DNA from: Mesostigma viride
Lineage: Eukaryota; Streptophyta; Mesostigmatophyceae; Mesostigmatales; Mesostigmataceae
Reading direction: 5' to 3'
Assembly (NCBI GenBank): GCA_009746045.1
Contig: RPFO01000050.1
Coordinates: forward strand, 889,451-953,450
DNA: 64,000 nucleotides
Made by a program: the position numbers and the translations under genes. Below, piece by piece: positions 1 through 12,000 of this stretch; the stretch's first letter is position 1, and every line of letters starts with the position of its first letter. The notes under the pieces are model-generated. The model had not been told where the DNA came from. It saw only the letters and a program-made list of their open reading frames with translations, and did not search any database.

Positions 1-64
1 CACTACCACAACGGAATGATTTACTAGGTAAGCAACAGCTACAAGTAGGCATGATGAGCCCCAC

Positions 65-3000
65 CTGCGAGAGCCATGAGCACCAGCAGCACCTCCCCCG
101 CAGCGCGCACACGCTCGCCCGGTGTATTGTACATGTCGAGGGAGAAACACTGGATGGTGGAGGTGATGGCAACGACCCCGCCCGGCTGGCGGCGGAAGCG
201 GACCACCATCAGCCCAAAGTACTCGAGGATGCCGTTGTAGGTCACGATCTGCAAACATATATAAGAGGGAGACACAGAATGATTCAATAGCAAAGTTAGT
301 CTATCCCTAAGTACTCGAGGATGCCGTTGTAGGTCACGATCTGCAAACATATATAAGAGGGAGACACAGAATGATTCAATAGCAAAGTTAGTCTAGCAAA
401 GTTAGTCTATCCCTAAGTTCTCGAGGATGCCGTTGTAGGTCACGATCTGCAAACATATATAAGAGGGAGACACAGAATGATTCAATAGCAAAGTTAGTCT
501 AGCAAAGTTAGTCTATCCCTAAGTACTCGAGGATGCCGTTGTAGGTAACGATCTGGCAGGCAAGGACATCATGAAAAGCAGGTAAGCAGGAAGGATGTCT
601 CAATGTTTTTAAATGCCATTGGCGTCATGATTTGCGCATTTATAAAATAAGAGACAGGGATATCGTAGCAATAAGGTACAGCCATTTGAAATGAAGCCAA
701 AATTATTTGGGGAATTACGATTGTACGTCACAATATATCTGTGAATAGATACAAGAGGGTTGCGGCATGGGGCCATGGGAAGGGTGGGGTTGTAGTGTCA
801 TGTCCTGCGAATACACTCAAGGAAAGGTGAGGCATGGAGAGAATGTAGCTGTATCTCATAATCTGCAGACAGAAATAAGAGAAGGCCATGTCTTTGAAGA
901 ATGGCGTTGAATGTCACAATAACTGATAGCTACAAGGAAAGGACAGGCGTGACATAGGATTCGAGTGTATGCCACTATCTAAACACGGCTGTGAACACGG
1001 ATAATAATTATTCAATACAAGAAGTACCAAAGGCCTAAAGCACCTCCTTGTATGTCATTACTGGGCATGCAATGGCATGATGACAGCAGGCCAGTGGGAT
1101 GCGCTAGTGTCCAAAATGCTGTTGTGCATCACGGTCTGCCCTAAATTCATTAGCATGAATGAGAAAAAAAAAAAAGCGAGAAGGACAGAAGAGCAGACAG
1201 CATAAAAAGGAAAAAGGAAGAGGGAAAGTTGAATCCATGAATCTGGTTATCAAGGGATTACTCTCCACAATCAGGGTAATCAACCGAACATGTAGGCTGC
1301 AATAACCGACAAGAAGCAGAGCCTTTATTGTGGGAATGGGGAAGTTAACATGGGTGCGCATAAAGCCATGGCCTCGCACAAGCTGTTCGCACTTTGTGGT
1401 GCGTGTGATGAAATACTACTATAGTGTATATGTACTATAGTGTATGTGTACTATAGTGTACATGTACTATAGGGTATATGTACTATAGTGTACATGTACT
1501 ATAGTTCGTCCTCTTTATGTGGGGGGGGAATGTTATGTGTCTGCGGGAATGGGGGAGCAGAGCGCTTCGCCTGACTTAAGAAGCTTCACCCCTCTCTCCT
1601 TCACTTCCTCCCCCCCACCCCCAGGGCATGGCCAGCAGAAGGTGAGGCATGCCGCCTACATCGTCGAGTGAAATTTAAAAAACTCTTGTCTAGCACCAAT
1701 AGTCAGCCCACCTCCACCTCCACCTTCTTCACATTCAGGATAAATGCCTTTTTAAGAAACCTACTACTATTACATCATACAAAATACATTAGGTGTGTGT
1801 CAGCCCTCAGGCTAAGAGAGGCTTTTCTTTTCTCCCCAGCCCCAGAAAAGGCCGTCATATTCTATCAAACCCCGCCTCCATGAGCGTTGGCTACTAGCCA
1901 ACAACTCGAGTTCACAATTTTTCTGGAGGCGATGCACTGCTTTCGCCATGTAGCAATGTTACCCTCCCCCTATTTCTGCAGGCCCTGCGAGTTGACCAGA
2001 GACATCAGTCTGGGGCCCACTTCTGTGTAGTGGCCAGAGTGGTTGCCTACCCAGCTCCTCTCCTCATTGCTGAGAGCTCAAAAGCATTTCTCAGAATGCT
2101 CCGTGATCTCTGACTTCGTGGTCACGTGTTTTTATTCGATTGAAGCAAATCAAAACACGCGTCCCCGAGTACTTAGATCACAATAAAAAGTTTTGCTCAC
2201 CTCCACCTCCACCTCCTCGGTCGCTGTGTCAAGGAAAAATGCACTCTCGAGGTACTTGAGCAACGCCAACGTCTCGTTCTGGCTCAGGCTCATGTCGATA
2301 AAGACGGGGAAGACGTCCCTGCCCCGGTGCGTGACGGGGAAGAACGCTGCACCCAGATTGCAACAGGGACAATAGCCGAGCAATGGCGACAATTAAATTA
2401 CGATGTTTTGTTTGAACGCTACGGATTCTTTGCAGTATCCTTCTATAGACATCGTTACTGCATGAGGACGGCAGCACAGCCACAAATACAGTAATTTGAA
2501 AAAAACGAATGACAACATGCTGCACCGAAGAAGATGACAGCCCAGCCACAACAAAGACCCTAATAACAATATCACTTAGTAGGTATTCAGTATTTATGAT
2601 CAGAATCATAATACGCTGCGAAGTGCGAAAGTAACCCAACCTCCCAGCCACATTGACGCCTGTCACTAAAAACCATGATATCATGCACCAGGACTCCAGG
2701 AGGACAGTGGCCCAGCCACAACATAGTTTACAAACCCAGATCCCTGTGTATGTACGAGGGATCGAAAAAGACTGGAAGAGACCAAAATCCAGGCCTACGC
2801 CGACGGGAACCGGCCCCTCGCCGGCACTTTCACCCCTCGCCCTCGTAAGCGAGGGGTTGCCTTCGCGGAGCGTAGTCACAGAGCATGGCACGGAGCAAGA
2901 TGAAGGCATCCGGTGATGGTTGGGTGACTATACGAGCATGATCTCAGTTTACTTGTGTGAATGAGGACCCTACAGCTTTCGATACAAAGCCTATCATATG

Positions 3001-6000
3001 TTACCCAAAACTACCATAAAAAGCCAACAACGCACAATGACACATGTTTGGGGCACCCTCGTAGGGCACGAGGATACACTAGACATAGCAATTGCTATGG
3101 GATATGGCAGCCATGATTAACATGGTGTTTATGCATCCGAGGCTGTGGGCACCATACATGCTAAGGCATTGGCCACCACCACTTATGATGAGGCAATATG
3201 CTACATAACACCATCTACTACTAAATGAAATATTGTAGTATAAAGATGTCTAACTTTATGATCTGACATATAGCACGGAGAGCACGCCATACAGTAACTG
3301 GGCCCTGTCTTGTTAGAAGCCAGGCATGTAAGGTTGCCATGGTAGGGACATGGGACATGCAGGTCGAAGACCCGCGAAGGCATAGCCACCACGAGTTTTG
3401 CGGGCAACATTCCTCTCCCTTCCATGGACTTCAGGAAAAAAAGATCCCTCTCACTGCATGGGAACGCCGAATGCGGTGCCTGGATACAAGGAATGCCGCT
3501 AGAAATACAATATGTATAGTCTATTGTTATCAGGAGAGGAGATGGCACAACTGAAGGCCTGGTGCATTAAATGGCCCCATAAAATGGACTGAAAGTAGCG
3601 ATTGTCTAGCACCGAATGGACCCAAAGTTACTACGTTAGTGTGTGTAATCGGCTGCATGTATGTCATCTTACACTAACCTCCGTGGATGTCGATTTCTAC
3701 GAACGTAACACAGATCATTATCCCTAGCCAAGACACACGGCCAACACATGTGCAGGAATCATTCACCTCACCCCGCTTAATTGTGTGGCCCATTACACTC
3801 CCACTGGGCGAATTTCCAGCAATTCTCCAAGACCTTCTAGTTATGTGCTATCTGTGGCGCACGCACCCAGCGGCACTTCCTCGTCGGACACCTGCTCACG
3901 CGTGAAGAACTCGCGGGTGCGGTTGACAAGCTGAGGATGAAACATGCCCGAGTCCCTCAGGAAGTAGGGGCTGCGCAACCACATGAAAGGATTGCCGGGA
4001 ACATAATATACAGCAATCAAAGCACAGCCTTGTATTCAACTCTATATAAGCTTCTCTAAGAAGCTATTTTCCTTATGGGAGAATTTCGTCTGATTTTTTC
4101 AGAAAGTGGGGGCCGCATCGCACAAAGAGGTCGCCAGGGGTCACTAATACCTCCACCCCAAAAACCCACAGCAAAGCAATCCCTTCCTGTTAGTAAGACA
4201 TATGGAAATGAGAAGCTGCGGCTGCGTGATGAAAGGGCACCGGCGGGGGTTACATAGGCAAGCACTGTCAGCTAATGGAAACAGCAGCTACAACCAAAGG
4301 CCAAAAGCACCAAGTACAGACAGGTACCACCAAAATGGGAACCGCAAACAAAGCTGGGACCAAATGTTAGGCATAATTAGGGTGAGTTCCAACAACACTT
4401 GCCAACAACATGCCAACGGGCAGCTGCGAGGCCTGCGGGGCGAAGAATACTTCAAGCAACTGCAAGACTGACTGTAACAGCAGGTCCTCGCTAGACAAAA
4501 CTGCTGCCCAACCATCATGAGGGGCACGGAAAAGTACTTGGGCGATTCATGCAAATCAGGCGTGCACAAGTTGCATCCATGGCCCATGACTGGTATGCAA
4601 AGATCTCCTGAACACTGTTTCGAGCAGCTGCACAAAACAGTATTTTACTATACCTGGGTTTAGCGACACGGCATACTATGCGGGACTTTGGCATCAATAA
4701 GACATTTCCAAATCGTCCCTTCCAGGAATGTAAATAATACTACTATACTCCTAGTAAATAAGTTCAAAGTTCCTTTCCCTGCAATCCGTAGATGACGCAT
4801 GGCTCCCTTTCCACTCAGCTCCGTTACTTGTGTAATCCACGGGAAATCATTCAATCACAAACCCCAAAGCTCACTAACACTCTTTGCCTTTTCCTGATAC
4901 CCAGCAAAATATCATTACCACTCTAAGCCGTATCCATACCCAGCAAGCTCATGAACGCCGTCCTATTGCATACACGTCACTCACTTTGCACCGAATGGCT
5001 TGACGCGGCCTCCTTCCTTGAACCCAAAGTCAAACAGCCACCGGAACCTCTCCCCAAAACGAGCCGGCTCCAGTGGTGTCCGGTACTGCTTGATCACGAT
5101 GCCCCCGAGAATGCGGTTGGTGACACCCACCATCCGCCACCGATAACTCTCCGTCTTGCTGATGCCTCCCATATCCAACGAACCTCCATTACCACCATTG
5201 CTCCCATTGTACGCCAGGCCTACGATGGGTGACTGCTGCAATTCCGGCACCATGAACCCGAATCGGTGCAGCTGGCTCCCGTCCTGAAACGGATGGCTGT
5301 CGTTGGAGGGGCAGTGATAGTGCTGGTTGCCTGTGCTGGGGCGACCAGCAGGCGTGCAGGGGGGCAGGCGGGGCGGGCGGGCGGGCGGGCGTCAGGCAGC
5401 CAGGCAGCCAGGCAGCCAGGCAGGCAGCATGCCTTTGCCACTGAATTGCAGTCACATTAGGTGTGCGTCAAATGCCTTTCTTGCCCACTGTCACTGCGAA
5501 CATTGCCGCCATGCAGTTAGTAACGTACCACCTCATCCTAGGCAGCAAAAGCTGCCAACAAGCACACTTAATTAATGTAGTCTGCTGTGTATTTTCTCAA
5601 GCGGCAAAGCCCAGCCGAGCATTAATGACTTCACTGAGAAGGATAGCAGCCCGCCAAACGCCGTTCCCTAACAGATTGTTAGAATTTACATTAAGCATGT
5701 GCCTGCATTGGGAGCGTCATGGAGCTTGATCTCCGCAATGCTCTGACAGATAAGCGGCAGAGCGTTACAGGACCACAATTGTGCTTACAAAGAACTGGTG
5801 ATTGCCCGGTTCAAATACATAGAGGACGCACTGCGGCATGAAAGCCTGGCGAGCTGTGCTCCAAATCTACCTGGCCAAAATCAAATCCATCGAAGTCTGA
5901 TCTCCCTAATCTATCCCTAGGTTGGGTGGCAGGTGAAGAGGAGAGAAGGGCAGAGTGATGGAAATGAAGACACAAGAGGGACAAACACAAGATGGGCGAT

Positions 6001-9000
6001 ACATAGGTTTGGTTTGAGACGGCCACTACAAAATGTAGCACTCGAGCCCATCATTCCTTTCATTCTGCCCACTCCAAGGTCACATTGGAGTGGGCAGAAT
6101 CCACATTGGATCGAATCGGATCTGAATTGGATTTTTTTCTCAGTCCTCTCTGGGTCAGACTGTGCCGCTGAAAGCCATCATTACATGCTAATCTTCACAA
6201 ACTCGATGGTTCTCGGACTGAGAAACATTCAATCGAGACGCATCGGATCCACGGCAGTGATACGTACACATGGAACGAGGATCCACGGCAGTGATGCGTA
6301 CACATGGGACGAGGATCCACGGCAGTGATGCGTACACATGGGACGAGGATCCACGGCAGTGATACGTACACATGGGACGAGGATCCACGGCAGTGATACG
6401 TACACATGGGACGAGGATCCACGGCAGTGATGCGTACACATGGGACGAGGATCCACGGCAGTGATACGTACACATGGGACGAGGATCCACGGCAGTGATG
6501 CGTACACATGGGACGAGGATCCACGGCAGTGATGCGTACACATGGGACGAGGATCCACGGCAGTGATACGTACACATGGGACGAGGATCCACGGCAGTGA
6601 TACGTACACATGGGACGAGGATCCACGGCAGTGATGCGTACACATGGGACGAGGATCCACGGCAGTGATGCGTACACATGGGACGAGGATCCACGGCAGT
6701 GATACGTACACATGGGACGAGGATCCACGGCAGTGATGCGTACACATGGGACGAGGATCCACGGCAGTGATGCGTACACATGGGACGAGGATCCACGGCA
6801 GTGATACGTACACATGGGACGAGGATCCACGGCAGTGATGCGTACACATGGGACGAGGATCCACGGCAGTGATGCGTACACATGGGACGAGGATCCACGG
6901 CAGTGATGCGTACACATGGGACGAGGATCCACGGCAGTGATGCGTACACATGGGACGAGGATCCACGGCAGTGATGCGTACACATGGGACGAGGATCCAC
7001 GGCAGTGATGCGTACACATGGGACGAGGATCCACGGCAGTGATGCGTACACATGGGACGAGGATCCACGGCAGTGATACGTACACATGGGACGAGGATCC
7101 ACGGCAGTGATGCGTACACATGGGACGAGGATCCACGGCAGTGATGCGTACACATGGGACGAGGATCCACATGTTTGCACCGCATGATGACAGATGCAGC
7201 AGCTAACGGGATTCATGATGCCATTGGCATCGATGTAAGTCGTCATCATCCATCATCATCAACATCATGCTTGAAATTAGTATTAGTGACGCTATCACAA
7301 GTACATACACTACATGATCTCACCGGCCTCAACAGCCACCAAGGCCCGCAGAACGCACCGTCCGCATGCCAGTATTCGCCGCAGCAGTCTGCAAAATCAA
7401 ACTCGCACTTATCCACAAAGCACGCGGGGTCACATTGAGTGTTGCCGACGACAGAGAGGGGGCAACCGGGGGCGCAGGATATTATCTCGCCAGAAACAGG
7501 AGACCACCCAGAATAATCTCGGCAGTGGCGATAAAAGTCCACCAACTTGCTGGCATCCACCTGTTGACCATGACATGGCCGTAGCCAGTGTCGGAGCGCA
7601 ATGGTAATGGATGGTTGGTAATGGTTGGGGGATTCAGGCGGGAGGGAGGAGGGAAATGAATAAAATAAGAATTTCTGTCAAGGATGCGGACTAGGCACTG
7701 GAAGCTCTGGTGGAGAAGGCACCTACTCTTGCACACGACTTGCAACCTGAGTAATCACCATGTTGATCCAAGTGCCACATGCACAAGTACCACATCGACA
7801 CAAGCACCCAGGTGCGTTGCAAACTCGATGGTCGACAGGTCATGTGAGCAAGCGGTGAGAGAAGGTTCACAAATTTGTGGAGGGGGTGTAGCTCTGCAAG
7901 CGAGGAGAGAACAGAACACCAAGTGAGATATCAATAACTGCACAGCAGGAAAAAGTAGAGGACAGGGCTCTAGTTGTGCAAGCAAGGAGACCCATTGGCG
8001 GCTTGTCCGTAAACCCACAGGACATGAAAGTTCGTGGAGCAGCCACTGGTCAGACCGACCTTTCTTTAACCCCTATGCATAAATGGGAGGCTGAGCTGCC
8101 AATAAAAGTTAATTCCTGAATTTGGTCAGCTAATTCGTCCGCAATAGCAAACTGCATGCATGGACGCACAGTGCCACGTTGGCGATAGGTGGTGCATTTC
8201 CGGAACTCGCATAAACTGAGATTACCCTTACCACGGTACCTTGACAGCCCTGAGCATGGTCATACGTTCGCATATGTCAAAAGGTATCAAGGAAAATAGT
8301 ATCAAGCGATGAGAATTTTCAGAAACTTTCACTCTTTCAGCCAAGAGCTGGACTGATGACCTATCCATCGAATAACCACACAGCTAGTAGGCAAGCCGTA
8401 TAGGAACATGGCAGCGAGGAATCCCTGGCCCCCGTGTCGCACGGGAAACTTCCCATGTTGACCCCACCTACATAAGGTCGCACAAGGGTGAAAACCAGCA
8501 ACTGTTGATCCATGAAATGTGGCATGGAAAGACAAGCTTCCCATTTAGCGCCTAGAATACAAGTGCAAGCGTATAAGTGGGCAATGGGGCACCATTGAAG
8601 CCATGTTGCCCGATATGCCCTACTTCTTGGTGCCTGTAGATGCTAGAATAAGCGTATAGTAGTTGGTGCACGGCAACGGGGCATCATCCTAGCCATGCCG
8701 CAAAAAATAGGATGGGGGCCAAAACTTAGCAGCAGGTTGAACAACATAGTAGTAGCAGAACAAGTTTAGATAAACCTACGGACATACCTGATTCCGGGCA
8801 CCAGAATAAAATATCCAACGGCAAAACAGGCACATTGAAACTACCACTCAGACTTTATGTTGTGCTTGAAACCTGCCACACCCTTCCTCGTCCCTGCATG
8901 CTGCTAGTACCCGTGCCGCTGCTGAGCGCTGACAGCATGCTACCTGGATTGTTGCCGCCACTGCTACTGATGCTAGCACCTCTGCTCGTTTTCCCCCGCT

Positions 9001-12000
9001 CCCCCTTCCTGCTTTTACCCTAATATCTTGTTAAAGCACTTGATTTATCCACTCAGTGGTGCGAGATGTAATCCAAGCACCCCTCCCAACTTGCAGGCTT
9101 GTGTACTTTATGCTGATCCAAGATGCAGAGCTGCTGTCACCCCCCCAAACCATTGAGATTGGCAGTTTGGCACCCCCTTCATTGAATATACTTACAGGAG
9201 AGCTCCAGCTGAACGGCCCAATGAGCCATGACGGGCTGGCCGCACATTAGTTGTCACACGAGCCTACGCTATGCTTTGACTAAGATGTCAGCCAGAAGCC
9301 GAGGCAGACGGAACCGAAGGCCATCCAAAAAAGTTCGCACTAATGCAGCATCCACTGCATTCAGTGGGATGTCAGATTGTCAGTCACACACAGTAGTTGA
9401 GCCTGAGTGACGCGGTACATTCGCGCAGTGACGCAGAACAAAACAGGTACCGACAGACCCGTCAGACAGTGTTATCCTCCAGAGCCCCTTCCCTGAGCGA
9501 GCACGCACGTTCCATTTCCAAACCCAAATCTGACGTCCGGGACCTACTCACCCGGCCTCGTCATCATGCACTGTAATACCCCACAGTTAACACACACTCC
9601 TTGAGCTCACCTCCGGCACATAAGCTTTGAGGATGCTCAGCGTGCTGGGATCCTGGATGCAAGTAGAACTGGTGCTGTAACCCTGGAACGCCCGCTCTGG
9701 CGTCACGTGGCACCCCATCCGCTGCAAGCAGATCTCGTACAGATCCGAGACTTTGAATCGCGACAAGGGGATGTTGTGGGACGCTGCAGAGCGAAGCGCC
9801 TGCTCCTCCTGGCACTGGTAGAAGCACGAGCTGAAAGTGAGGCAACCCCGTTCGCAGGCGGAGATCTCTCTGCAACCTCAAGGGTGATACATGTAGTTCA
9901 AGAGGGAGGAGGAAGAATAAAGATGAAGGCACCATCCAACCGTCAGTGTGTGGAACATCCTGTGTAGGGACGGTGCGCGGTGGCGAAGCGCGACTTCATT
10001 ATAACCAGCTCTGACACTTGAAAGTGGGAGCAGTGCTATCTAAACCGTAAGGATGGAAGTCAAGTCAAGCCTGAAAACAGCCAGAAGAGCTGCAAGACCT
10101 AACTGACAGACACAGCCCCACCTAACCACCTTCCATTTTGAGCCATGAGCAGATTTGTGGAGCCATATGTCACGAGGCAGACACAATCGTCAGCAATCCA
10201 ACACCCACACCCGGCCACACACCCTGGAAACAGGCAGCAGCCGATGGCCCCAGAAGGCACCGCAAACCCGCTAGGGCATGCAACCAACCAGTCATAAATT
10301 TTTTACTAGGTACCATGAACCCACAAGGGCGAGCAAGCTACGTACCGGTCGTATACCTATTATTAGGTACCATGAACCCACAAGGGCGAGCAAGCTACAT
10401 ACCGGTCGTATACCTATTATTAGGCACCATGAACCCACAAGGGCGAGCAAGCTACATACCGGTCGTATACCTATTATTAGGCACCATGAACCCACAAGGG
10501 CGAGCAAGCTACATACCGGTCGTATACCTATTATTAGGCACCATGAACCCACAAGGGCGAGCAAGCTACATACTGGTCGTATACCTATTATTAGGCACCA
10601 TGAACCCACAAGGGCGAGCAAGCTACATACCGGTCGTATACCTATTATTAGGCACCATGAACCCACAAGGGCGAGCAAGCTACATACCGGTCGTATACCT
10701 ATTATTAGGCACCATGAACCCACAAGGGCGAGCAAGCTACATACCGGTCGTATACCTATTATTAGGCACCATGAACCCACAAGGGCGAGCAAGCTACATA
10801 CCGGTCGTATACCTATCATTAGGTACCATGAACCCACAACGGCGAGCAAGCTACATACCGGTCGTATACCTATTATTAGGCACCATGAACCCACAACGGC
10901 GAGCTACCTACCGGTCATACATCCACTCCGTAAGCCGCACCGTCCCCGCTACGCTGCCCCCAAACCGCGGAGAGGCCCCCGAAGAAGCCTCCTTGTCCGA
11001 AATGACCCAACTGCAGTCATTAATGCTGGCGCTATTACGGGTGGCATGACGGGTACTCGAATCGTGACCATCCCCATTGCTCTTATCGTGCACCTCGTCG
11101 CTCTGCCCCACCACCTGGTCATCCACGCTGCCAGGTGGCGTCGCGGCAATTACCAGGTCGCCCGAGCCAGCACCCGATGGCCCAGGAGAAGTTGGGGGCC
11201 CAATACTTGACACGTTGTACGTGGAAGGGTCAGAAGCCGTGCCTGTCCCTGGGTAGGACACGAACAACTTCTTCAAAGATATCTCCCATGGGCCCTCCCC
11301 TAGGTATCCTTCCCTGTTGGAATCGAGACAGTCTCGATAATCCTGGGAGAGGGGGATCTGGGAGATCGTGCCGGCCACGGGCAGTGGCGGAGAGGGTGAC
11401 AGGAGGCAGAATTCCCACTCGGTGGCCGCCGGGAGGTAGATTGTGGCACTGATGTTGCTCTGATACTTGACAAAACTGTTGGCATTGAGGTAGTAGCAGG
11501 CGGCCTGGTCGGGGTTGGGGCTGCCGGCGGGGTTGATGGTGACGCGGGAGCACATGCCCTTCCTGCATGGGACATGGGCGGGTTGTTTTCGTTGTAGCAG
11601 GCATGACATGGGTGCATAGGACAGGGAAAGGCTGCATCAGGCAGGAGTGCAGGAGCGCATGCATGTGGCATTAGATTCTCACCTATGTTTCCACAACTCA
11701 AGCCAACACCCTCAATTCAGCTTCACCCACATCCAGTAATTACTTCTGAGTAAAATTACATGAGCCAGTAATAGGCACGATGCAGAGATTCGTGACAGAA
11801 AATGACAACTAGGCATGATGATGCAGAGACGTGTGACAGAAACAAGGCATCATGCAAAGAGGTGTAATAGAAGCCATGGGACAGCACATGCCCATCCTGG
11901 GGAGTTGCACAGGCCCCCCAAAACGAGGGCGAGGAAAACACAAACAGCAAACCTCAGCAGCAACCGCTTACAGCACGAGGATTAGGTACAGGATGTATTA

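Noticed and set aside
6245-7170. CRISPR-like array
   Set aside because: Direct 34-bp repeats have no spacers; eukaryotic intron context.
6188-7249. Long minus-strand ORFs (318-353 codons) of repeated SSHVYASLPW-type sequence
   Set aside because: Produced by the stop-free 34-bp minisatellite in all three minus frames, inside an intron.
10138-11210. Long ORFs on both strands with GTMNPQGRASY-type or HHEPTRASKLHTG repeats
   Set aside because: Artefacts of the 57-bp array; only the minus-strand exon at 10912-11562 is supported.
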